Origin: Plasmopara viticola
Lineage: Eukaryota > Oomycota > Peronosporomycetes > Peronosporales > Peronosporaceae
Reading direction: 5' to 3'
Length of the DNA stretch: 64,000 nt
Assembly (NCBI GenBank): GCA_001695595.3
Contig: MBPM02000048.1
Location: 310,001-374,000 of the forward strand
Position numbers and translations under genes: made by a program. Each line of letters starts with the position of its first letter. The first letter of the stretch is position 1. Under the pieces are notes generated by a model, which saw nothing but the letters and a program-made list of their open reading frames with translations, was not told where the DNA came from and ran no database searches. Shown here one piece after another: positions 1-7,670 of this stretch.

Positions 1-938
1 AAGACGCTCGTGCGATACAGCAGTACCAACGTATTTAGTTCCCCTCGCGCTTGAGCTTTCGCTAACGTTGGCGCCAGCAGCACGTGATCAACAAGTTGCA
101 GGTGCTCACGCTGTTCAGTGGCATTATTATTTATAGAAGCGAGCGCTATACTGACGAGAAAGCTTCCTATGTGAGCAAAATCAATCACATCGCGACGCTG
201 GAAAAAATATCCACTAGATATATTTTGGCTTCACTATAGATGCGTGAGCTGTCTCAGTGCTTGCAAATGCATGCAGTAGAGGGACTGGATACCGTGGGAG
301 GTGTAAAACAAGTGCCATAAACGCGATACTGATCTGCTTCGCATAATGCATCAAGCGTGCCTCGCCAGTATTCTTTGCTTCTCGTCTTTTGTCGTAGACG
401 AAGACAGCACCGCAGCAACATTAAAGAATGCAGACAAGTTTGCAAGCACTTTGTATCCCTTTTCAAGTCCACAGGAAGCTGCTTAGACACGGCGGTCAAT
501 ACATATATAACACGTCGAGTCACTCCATAATTCAATGGCGGGAGGGTCCGTAGTCCGTGAGTTTTAAAAATGGCTTTTTTGCCTGCCCCAAGGTCTCGCG
601 CACAACGGCCTCTTCGCCCTATAGTGTGGACAGGAAACGCTCAAGCAGTTGACCGGCAAATTATTCGCAAAATTCTGCATTGCCAATTCTTACACTCTCA
701 GCAGCGCACAATAGCATTCCAGCGGTCCACCTGCCGTAGCATTCTTTAGAGTACCTATTGCCGGTGTGTCAGCTGCGCTGCATCTGCTTTGCCCTTCCGT
801 ATTAAATGTTCTAGCGGTGCCCATTTGCTTGAATTTGAATGCAAGTGCGATGCGGCGGCCAAGTTTGCGCTTAGGCTGTTTTGGGTCCGCCAGCTTCTCT
901 TTGGGCTTGACGCGAAGCTTGCCATGGCTATAAGCCAT
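1..938 (-). pseudogene. Gene X relic, copy A (divergent partner of effector gene 1)
   Basis: This is a decayed minus-strand copy of a large unrecognised gene, here called X, running off the left edge. Its putative start is near 938, where a basic N-terminus contains KPKEKLADPKQPKRK. It matches the first codons of copy B (36163-39240, +) and copy C (60350-63085, -). Positions 254-535 match a central part of X (compare 37740-37920). The sequence jumps from the N-terminal part to this central part near 530-545, so about 1.1 kb of the middle is missing compared with copies B and C. Frames are broken and no full ORF remains. Positions 1-230 match copy C at about 61230-61450. I do not recognise a domain and no transposase motif is evident. 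It lies head-to-head with the effector gene at 1220, as the other X copies do with theirs. Confidence 0.6.
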
Positions 939-1219
939 TTATTCGACCCGGCAAACGACCATTCTTGTTGTCCTAAGCGTCGCGCTATTGACGCCAGCTT
1001 CTCAATCACTTATCCAGTAGCTTTAACATTATGCAACTCCACTACTAGGTTAGCACAGAAGGAAACCCTGTGCAAACCACTCTTTTTTAGGAGTAATTTA
1101 AATGAAAACGAGCTAGATGCTACTAATAAGGTGATAAGCTACACAATGATTGGCCGTGGAAGTCGGTATTACCAATAAAGTCATTCAAGCAACTTCAGTA
1201 ACACCACGTCGACAATAGC
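939..1219 (+). promoter_or_regulatory. Divergent promoter region of effector gene 1 and X copy A
   Basis: Three features recur upstream of the family's start codons. First, the half-palindrome AGGAGTAAT lies at 1089-1097 behind a T run. Its left arm is partly decayed compared with the copy before gene 2. Second, a GATTGGCCGT...ATTACCAA stretch lies at about 1148-1173, with ATTGG as a reversed CCAAT box. Third, TCATTCAAGCAACTT at 1181-1195 resembles the oomycete initiator (consensus around TCATTYNNCAWTTT). The initiator would leave a leader of about 35-40 nt. The spacing of these motifs is conserved in the other members, which is the main support. Transcription start sites are not known. Confidence 0.5.
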
Positions 1220-3121
1220 ATGCGCGGCGCATTCTACGTGACAACTGCGCTTTTCATCACGAACAGCATCCGGTCAGCTGCCGAGTCCGATCAATATGAA
1301 CACCAACAAATGTCCCACTATGATGGTGTGGAACCGGGTACAATTGACACTAACTCATCGCCCGGCAGATTCCTCCCGAGCAGCCGTGAACAACACGACG
1401 ACTTGGGGCATAACGCGGTTGACGAAGAGCGTACGCCAGAAGCTTTTACGAGGATCATTGAAAACTCTCTTACTTCATTGAGCAAGGAGGCGCTAGATAC
1501 GATAAGGAAAGCTGCACATTTATCCATGGATCTCAATGCTCCCCCTGAAGAGACTTTTACGGGTGCGTTGGAGGCATACAACACCTTAAGAAACACGAAC
1601 TCTCGCGTGTATACCGCTAGCAATCTTGGAGTCTCAAGGAAACCTTCAAGCAAAAAACGCAGTCTGGACAAGGCCTCGAGCTCCGCCATCTCCAAAAAAG
1701 TGCCAGGTCGTCAACCGAAGAAACCGCGCATGAGTGGGCCGTTAGGAGCAACAGAGGCGCAAAGCAGCATCAGTCGTGGCAAGACGATGCCCACGTTAAG
1801 GATTTTTAACCAACGTGATGTCAATAATGTTCACAAACTATATCTTGAACATCTTGAGCGCAACTCAGCGGGATTTGAACCGACACCAGATGAGACAACA
1901 AAGTTGCTTGGGCTGGTCCATCGAAGACACAATTCGAGACCAACCGTAGGTTCTGTGTTCAAACGTGACATTGAGAGGTTGATGAGAATGGATCTGAAAG
2001 ATCTGAACCAGCTTTTTTTTGGCTCTAAGCCGGTTCTGGAGTCGAATTTGATAAAACTGCTACAGGAATCTTCGAAGGAGTATGAGGAAATACAGCTTTG
2101 CGTCTTGCGATTACTAAGTCTCAAAAGGTTGGTACGCATGTACCGTGACTTTTTCGAATTCTGCCTTTCCAACCATGCAATCTGCAGCAACTTAGATCCA
2201 AAGTCGACGCTTCAAATAGAATTAAAGGTGAGGGAAAACGTCAAAGCTGGCGTCAAAGAGGCTACCAAGTCCGCAATGTCGGAAACGAAAAAGCCAGGTT
2301 TGACGAAGGTAGAATATGACATGTTCGAGGATGTTGTTAAAGCCGTGAAAAAGGCTGATTTGAGTGAGACGGACAAAAAGTCTACATACAAGACCGTCGA
2401 CAAGATTTATCGAGACGATGACCAGCTCACGCCTCCAAACCTTGCTGCTCTCATCGCCGATGACTCAACATTTCAGCCCGGAAAACGACGCTTTGCTTTG
2501 GATTATGACGTGTTTAAAACACCGCCTTCTTCCAGTACTAACGAAGATTTGCCTCCAAGTAAGCAAGGCGGCATTTCGCGTGACAGAAAGAAGCTTTATG
2601 AAATTTTGAAAGTGGCGACAGAGGGAGTTTCGGAGACGAAAAAACGTTACGATTTGAGTATTATAAACGAGGACGAAAAGGCTAAATTCACGGGACTTCG
2701 TGAGAATTTCATCGAGGCCACAAAGGTTCATTACGCACCGACGCTTGAAATGACGAAGAAGATGTTAAAAAGGTTTAATTGGGAGCACAGTTACGATCCA
2801 AAATCTAGCACTGTTCCAGGTCATCATTTAAAGGATGATGTGAGCGTCATGGATTATAATGATTTGATAGCCGGATTGGGCCCGGAGCGGGTTAGAGAAA
2901 TAACAGCAGCAACTCAAAAGCAGCCGGATGGAGACGATGAGAAAGTGTTGCTGGAACTCAAAACCGAATACCTTTCAATACTGCTTGATACGTACGACAA
3001 CTTCTACTGGTTTTGCAGTAGACATCCATCACAGTGCGAAATACCAAGTGCTGAGTGGTTGAACAGCCGTCGAACTAAAGTTACTAGATCACGTCTCAGA
3101 CGGCATCAAGCAACTTCGTAA
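1220..3121 (+). CDS. Secreted RxLR-like effector with EAR-type motif and two C-x6-C modules (gene 1)
   Basis: A 633-residue intronless ORF. Residues 1-22 form a signal peptide (MRGAFYVTTALFITNSIRSA). At the RxLR position, residues 50-53 read RFLP, and DEER follows at 68-71. LSMDLNAPP at 101-109 contains DLNxxP, the plant EAR repression motif. Residues 139-170 are basic, with KKR and PKKPR, and could be a bipartite NLS. Two related modules follow, roughly 205-345 and 475-625. They end in FFEFC-x6-C (Cys315/322) and FYWFC-x6-C (Cys599/606). The start is fixed because MRGAFYV is shared by all family members. It is about 90% identical to gene 2, but lacks 7 residues near the C-terminus through a 21-nt in-frame deletion. 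Oomycete RxLR proteins are secreted from haustoria and enter host cells. Host-nuclear repression is inferred from motifs only. The non-canonical RFLP may reduce function or simply reflect known degeneracy. Confidence 0.9.
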   Translation: MRGAFYVTTALFITNSIRSAAESDQYEHQQMSHYDGVEPGTIDTNSSPGRFLPSSREQHDDLGHNAVDEERTPEAFTRIIENSLTSLSKEALDTIRKAAHLSMDLNAPPEETFTGALEAYNTLRNTNSRVYTASNLGVSRKPSSKKRSLDKASSSAISKKVPGRQPKKPRMSGPLGATEAQSSISRGKTMPTLRIFNQRDVNNVHKLYLEHLERNSAGFEPTPDETTKLLGLVHRRHNSRPTVGSVFKRDIERLMRMDLKDLNQLFFGSKPVLESNLIKLLQESSKEYEEIQLCVLRLLSLKRLVRMYRDFFEFCLSNHAICSNLDPKSTLQIELKVRENVKAGVKEATKSAMSETKKPGLTKVEYDMFEDVVKAVKKADLSETDKKSTYKTVDKIYRDDDQLTPPNLAALIADDSTFQPGKRRFALDYDVFKTPPSSSTNEDLPPSKQGGISRDRKKLYEILKVATEGVSETKKRYDLSIINEDEKAKFTGLRENFIEATKVHYAPTLEMTKKMLKRFNWEHSYDPKSSTVPGHHLKDDVSVMDYNDLIAGLGPERVREITAATQKQPDGDDEKVLLELKTEYLSILLDTYDNFYWFCSRHPSQCEIPSAEWLNSRRTKVTRSRLRRHQATS

Positions 3122-3558
3122 CTGATACTATCGCGCAGAGGAAGAAAAGTCGAGATTGGCAGAAGCACATTTGTAAAAGAAAAATTTACTTGTATCTGTT
3201 GCACGCAGTTGTCGCTTCTTCTTCCTGTCCTGCGCACTTTATGTTTTGTTGAATGAGCATAGTAGCATTCACATGATACGTTTATAGCTGGCTGTGTGTA
3301 CGATACTGTAGCAATTACTCGCGCACGATTTGTCACCGTTTTATTTTGTGCGTTCGTGGTGTGCAACAAAAGTATAATTTAGGATTACAATACTACACAC
3401 GGTTGCGACACGGGTCCCTCTCTACTTTTCACTGTATAGGCATTCTCATTGAAATCTTTTAGTGCTTCAATTGCAATCCTCGCATCGTCGTCTTGCAGAT
3501 CTTTCTCCGACATTTAAATGAGAGGAAAATGGAAGAGGAAATGCTTACCAACAGATAG
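3122..3558. other. 3' flank of gene 1, shared with gene 2
   Basis: No gene is seen. The sequence closely matches the 3' flank of gene 2 (9594-10040), for example GTCGAGATTGGCAGAAGC, then TTTGTTGAATGAGCAT, then a shared ATTTAAATGAGAG tract. It therefore belongs to the tandemly duplicated unit. The match stops near 3558, exactly where the gene 2 copy carries a MITE-like insertion (10041-10326). This makes 3558/3559 the paralogous empty site. Confidence 0.7.
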
Positions 3559-3954
3559 AATTTGATGATGCAAAGAGACAGATTGAAAAGTGTGACGGGG
3601 TCACAGACGTGCCGAAAGACAAGCGATCTTCCACTTAAAGCTATGTCCAGAATTACGGATTTGAAGTGTGCAATAGACTTTAGTTCGAAAATAACAGTAT
3701 TTAGCAGGGACTTTATACCTTGTTTATTACTTTTTCTATATAGCTTTATTTATGTATAGGAGCCTGTCATACACTATTTGAGGCTTTTTTTGGGGAAGAC
3801 TATTTAAACATAAATGCTCGACTTAATGTAACGACCCGTTCTATAGTAATACCCACTAATGTTATCTTGCGCACAAACTGCTTTCCTCAGTACCAACTTT
3901 GCTTTGTGACACAAACTGGGTCCATTTATCCCGTTAACACTTTCCCCAGTCAAA

Positions 3955-4208
3955 CTCTCGGGCATGTGCAGGTCTCTAACGAGTCTCACCCTCGACGCGA
4001 CAGTCTCCAGCACCAGAGCGTCACCTGGGCTCTTACAAAGTCAGAGCTGAACAAAATAATGGAAGACCCTCTCGACCTCGGTGCTGGCTGCACTGCCCGC
4101 CGAACGAGACTCGACGTATGCGGACATCACTCTATGCCGTGGACTAGCCAGACTGAGCCTAGCACGTGCATACCTTGGCAACGCGATAACGTAATACAAT
4201 ACAATACA
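3955..4208 (+). mobile_element. SINE-like retroposon, 5'-truncated copy
   Basis: This is the 3' two-thirds of the same roughly 325-bp element seen full length at 25402-25725, 32637-32961 and 48603-48929 (-). It begins inside the element at CTCTCGGGCATG and ends in the ACAAT/ATACA repeat tail. A short imperfect flanking duplication (CAAACT / CAAAACT) is visible. 5' truncation with an intact tail is typical of target-primed reverse transcription. The matching S7 repeat at about 53250 lacks it. Open frames across it, such as 3867-4217 and 4041-4253 (-), are not genes. Confidence 0.75.
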
Positions 4209-4272
4209 AAACTTTAGTATAGACAACCCAAGAATTCTTTCAAAATTTCCCATTTATCAAACATCACCATTA

Positions 4273-4710
4273 ATGAGTGTCATTTTTCTTAAAAGAAATG
4301 ATTGTATTCAAACACAGACCTTAGGTCAGCTGACTACCTCGACGTCCGCACCTAGTGCATCATTTGGGTCTGATTTTTTTAAACAAACCAAGGTCGCAGT
4401 GCTCGAGTATTGTGCGGCACATCCGCGTAAGGACGCTATACCGTCAGATGACGACTTTGTCGCCTACAGGGCACCTTCACGCCATGAGCATCAATCACTG
4501 TATGCTCAAAATGAGAAAGGAAGACTTCTGGTTGATTATGACATGCAAACAATGACGCTAGAGGTTCCCCTTCCAAATCCGAGTGAGTCTATGGCTTATA
4601 TTACCAAGTCAAGCTGTACGAAGTTTCCGTTGGACGGTTCGCTAGTTTGTCTGAGCTACGCACCTGAACCCATGCCCAAACACGTTACCCTTGAGCATCG
4701 GCGTTTCTGA
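4273..4710 (+). CDS. Hypothetical protein within repeat S7, 145 aa
   Basis: A 145-codon open frame that I do not recognise. It is worth listing because part of the frame is shared with the diverged S7 copy at about 53460-53570. Both preserve an EYC...RRKDA/RRKEA...PSD...SR...QSLYA pattern, but the 53-kb copy hits a stop right after SLYA. Partial conservation of a reading frame suggests that S7 once carried a protein-coding sequence. No signal peptide, membrane segment or known domain is seen. It may be a transposon-borne ORF or a captured gene fragment. It is unlikely to be a functional gene now. Confidence 0.3.
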   Translation: MSVIFLKRNDCIQTQTLGQLTTSTSAPSASFGSDFFKQTKVAVLEYCAAHPRKDAIPSDDDFVAYRAPSRHEHQSLYAQNEKGRLLVDYDMQTMTLEVPLPNPSESMAYITKSSCTKFPLDGSLVCLSYAPEPMPKHVTLEHRRF

Positions 4711-6439
4711 AGCGTAACTTTGATGTGAACCTAGGTGACAACATATAGTACGCGACGCAGCCGAAACATACAAAATTATGCCTCAATTAACAATCCGCGA
4801 GCGGGCCACAAGTTTGTGTTGGATGAGGAAAATTGATTGATTAAAAGAACACCTCAGGTACCATAAACGTCTTTGTCAGAGTGTCATTGCGCTCAGCGCG
4901 AAACTCGTGCAGCTCTAAGATACAGGTTCTTGGCTTCACAAGATGCGTAATACTGAGCTCGTTTGACAGAATCAAAAATCTAGGGCAATATAATCGTCAT
5001 CGAATTTCTGCAGACGATAAATTTTTTTCAAGTGCCGGCCACGAAATGTTCAAAGTTACATCTCCACTCGTATTTTGGAAAAATTTCAGCAAAGTCAATA
5101 GGCAAAGAAAGCCGCACTTATGGCAAGAGCTAGATCAATTAAATACGCATCTCTCTCCCAGCGGACAACTATCTTGCGACCTACGATCACACCGACATTT
5201 TAGTTTAGCACTAAACTCCTGCAAGAACTTTCTTTGTGCAAGTTTGTGCTTTTCGTGTGCCAAGAGCGCTTCACTACAAAATCATATAACCCAGTATCGA
5301 ACTGACGTCACCCCAGATCTGATCGACTCAACCGAAGAAAATCCAGCTTGATTTTTTTCGGCGAAATGCAAACCAAATCTGCACGTACTTTATCTTGATC
5401 CCTTTCGCCTACATCTCTAGCTTTGTCTCTGCAGAAATCGGTCAAATGTTTAGCCACAGTCAGATCATGAGCCTTGATAAGTGCTTGGTGAATATCATGT
5501 TCCCACGACATACTTAAAGAAGATAAATTGTAATCGAAAGACTCAGTAACAGCACTCTAAGATCAATAAAATTGGCTGAGGATCAGATACAATTCAGTTA
5601 TTGGCCGACTGTGTGAGGAGGAGACTCAGAGCCAAACCGTCTACCAAAATTGCTTTGCTAATATCATGTACCACTTTAGCTGGAGCGCGCAATCACACAA
5701 TTCCACCAGGGTATCAAGGATAGGTGTTAAATTGATAAACTCGTTCATAGCACCTTCCAATCGCCCTACCAGGACAAGTTAATGCTCTTGGTGATCAGCC
5801 CAGGCGGTGCAATATTACCCTCTTGTGCGGTTGATCGATGTTTTGTACCTGAGAGCTTTCCTGTTTTGTCTGCGTCTCCTGGTAGCGGCTCCAAGAAGAT
5901 CTTTGCTACCCTCTCCAATCTTGATTTTTAAAGTGCTGGTGCACCAGCTTTCATCTCACTCGAAGCCGGCATCTATTCTGCTTTTCTCACACCGCTTCTA
6001 GTATATCGTAAATATCAGAAAGACTCGTCTCGGGTCAGCATTCAGGTGAGGCCGACAACCGCATTGTTAAACAACCCTGGTCAGCCCAGTGCAACCTGCG
6101 ACGATGGATGACATGTCTGCCCCTGAGTTTAACTAGGTGGGTACCTTTTCAGTGCCATCAGAAGACCAGGGTATAGGCAAAGTGGCGCTTGCAAAACTTG
6201 TGAAGCCTTGATCATACACTACGCCCGAGTCTACTAGCTGACGATGGAGGAACTCTTATTATCGTGTGGGTTCGCTTAGGCTCATCTAATGTACTCTCGT
6301 CAAGGCTGGCTCAATATTCGAGTCACTATCGACTTTCTGGAGCCAGATAAGTCGGTTGGTTCTGTCTTAGCCCTACATAAGGATGGAAGGCTTGTGCCGT
6401 GCGGAATGAGTCAAACTGCCTATTAGATACGTTACCGAT
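4711..6439. other. Decayed repeat DNA with a possible LTR-retrotransposon integrase remnant
   Basis: No intact gene is seen. On the minus strand at about 5800-5310, fragments separated by stops read like the end of a Ty3/gypsy integrase. Examples are MNEFINLTP, an HDIHQALIKAHDLTVAKHLTDF stretch with regularly spaced basic residues, and DLVCISPKKIKL, which resembles a GDLVYLSTKN-type segment. The match is weak and has no catalytic core. The plus-strand ORF 4881-5351 has unremarkable composition and is taken as chance. This block belongs to the insertion that separates gene 1 from repeat S4. Confidence 0.25.
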
Positions 6440-6791
6440 TCGATCGGCTACGGTGAGCGCAAAAGGTGTACCGTAGTCAGCTTTCTTTCGTTCCATTGCT
6501 TGACCGCTTACAATAATGGGTGAAGTCACGTTAGGAAAGATCACATGATTAAAGTATGACCGACGCAAGGTTCTGGGTACATAGCGTACGGTTGCTGTGC
6601 GGTCGGAACAACTATACCCGTCACTAGAAACCAGCTACCTGCGCAGCCCAACAAATTTAACTTTTGATTAGATTGCCAAAGCGAACTCATCCCTTGTTTC
6701 ATGTAAATCTATATGGGAGTCTGAAGCCTTTCATAAAGAGTGTATATCACGCAGCCATACATTCTACCCAGCGCTCAGACCTCGCTGGTCT
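6440..6791. repeat. Repeat S4, copy 1 (3' end of tandem unit 1)
   Basis: About 350 bp match 10395-10740 in the same orientation. Long shared blocks include GGTACATAGCGTACGGTTGC and AAACCAGCTACCTGCGCAG, and both copies end at CGCTCAGACCTCGCT. The copy at 10.4 kb lies downstream of gene 2, so this one is probably the displaced 3' end of the unit containing gene 1. Frames are broken in both copies and no protein is proposed. Confidence 0.7.
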
Positions 6792-7144
6792 GACAAGTGT
6801 GTTACAAATGGCCTAATACATATGTGGATATACTACGTACGAAGATCATGATAGGTCTAATATGTGGAACGTAGCCGCGTAGTTGTTCATATTTTGCATA
6901 ACCAATCGAAATCGTGCCCTACGATCGTGCTATCATATCCTTAGGTTATCCAAGTAGATCGAGTCATCGATTCAACCACTGTGATTGACTAAGCTAATAT
7001 TTCGCAAGGCAGATTACACTAATTTCGGCCACGTGCTAAAATTATTGTACCTAATTTATCTAATTTTACGTCTAAAAACTCACCGATTGCTAATAGCCAA
7101 TAGTCTACCAAATTTACCAGCCAAAAAACTTTGATATAATCACC
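6792..7144. other. Intergenic, AT-rich, nothing recognised
   Basis: I see no gene, RNA or repeat with a partner elsewhere in the window. The stretch separates the two tandem units. Confidence 0.4.
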
Positions 7145-7330
7145 CTACCCGACAAATTTGCAAGCACTTTGTCGGTCTAGTTACCACTTCTTGAGTCCAA
7201 AAGAAGCTGCTTGGATACGGCAATCAGAGCAAATAAAACCCCTACAAGCCACTGCACAAGTGGGTAGTAACAGTGCGAAGAATGGAAAGATTGGCTTTTC
7301 ACACCTGCCGCGGAGCGTGCCATGCTATTA
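7145..7330 (-). pseudogene. Gene X remnant of tandem unit 2
   Basis: A short leftover of gene X. It aligns with 420-560 of copy A: GCAAGCACTTTGTcggtc, then agaagctgcttggatacgg. It then passes directly into sequence matching CCACTGCACAAGT of copy C (about 62630). The jump between these two parts of X is the same one seen in copy A near 530-545. The internal deletion therefore seems to predate the tandem duplication. No ORF survives. Confidence 0.5.
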
Positions 7331-7538
7331 GCAATTTACAAAATCCGGCAAACGATCAAAGCTAGTGTCCTTAATAATTTCTAAAGTAGGCTTGACATTT
7401 CCTCCTCCGGCTATGCGGTTTGAAATTCGACTCTACTTCAGCATAACGCCAAAGCGTACGCCAGCTCCTTTTGGTCACACTTATCCAGTAGCTTCAACAT
7501 TACACAATAGAAGCCCTCACGGAAATTAAAGCTATCTT

Positions 7539-7560
7539 ATTACTCCTTTTTAGGAGTAAT
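7539..7560 (+). promoter_or_regulatory. Inverted repeat ATTACTCC-T5-(A)GGAGTAAT upstream of effector gene 2
   Basis: A near-perfect 8-bp inverted repeat around a T run, ending 111 bp before the start codon. Related versions lie 110-125 bp upstream of the other members: 1076-1097, 35880-35900 (reverse) and 63251-63274. Conserved position and symmetry suggest a dimeric transcription-factor site, or a hairpin if transcribed. Confidence 0.55.
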
Positions 7561-7609
7561 CAAAATAAAAACGAGCGAGAATGCTACTGGTAAGTACACC
7601 TCTCGAGAA

Positions 7610-7647
7610 GGATTCGGCTTTACCAATATAATCATTCGAGCAACATC
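7610..7647 (+). promoter_or_regulatory. Core promoter candidate of effector gene 2
   Basis: GGATTCGGCTTTACCAA (7610-7626) is a diverged form of the GATTGGCCGTATTACCAA block found before the other members. It is followed by an initiator-like TCATTCGAGCAAC from 7633. An initiation site here would give a leader of about 35-40 nt before the ATG at 7671. Evidence is paralogue conservation only. Confidence 0.45.
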
Positions 7648-7670
7648 GGTAACACCACCACGAGAAAAAC

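Larger units (their letters stand above)
3700..4710 (+). repeat. Dispersed repeat S7, copy 1 (interrupted by a SINE-like element)
   Basis: This stretch aligns by eye with 52900-53790, with shared blocks around GTAATACC(C/T)ACTA, TTTGCTTTGTGAC and GTCAGCTG(A/G)C. A short fragment also occurs inverted at about 31770-31835. The S7 copy here is split at 3955-4208 by a 5'-truncated SINE-like retroposon that is missing from the copy at 53 kb. The repeat is part of about 2.8 kb of extra DNA that separates effector gene 1 from the 3' segment it shares with gene 2. Confidence 0.6.

Noticed and set aside
789..1178. 129-codon plus-strand ORF just upstream of effector gene 1
   Set aside because: It runs antisense over the start of gene X and then through the promoter motifs conserved before the other effectors. 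The frame is not preserved upstream of genes 2-4.
1318..2731. Several minus-strand ORFs inside gene 1, and equivalents inside genes 2 and 3
   Set aside because: They are antisense shadows of well-supported coding sequence. Their similarity between copies simply follows the sense genes.
4881..5351. 156-codon plus ORF considered as a gene
   Set aside because: No paralogue in the window and ordinary low-information composition. The opposite strand has better, though weak, retrotransposon-like character.
5308..5511. Firm annotation of a Ty3/gypsy integrase
   Set aside because: Only a short C-terminal-like resemblance is visible with no catalytic core or LTRs. It is kept as a low-confidence remark.
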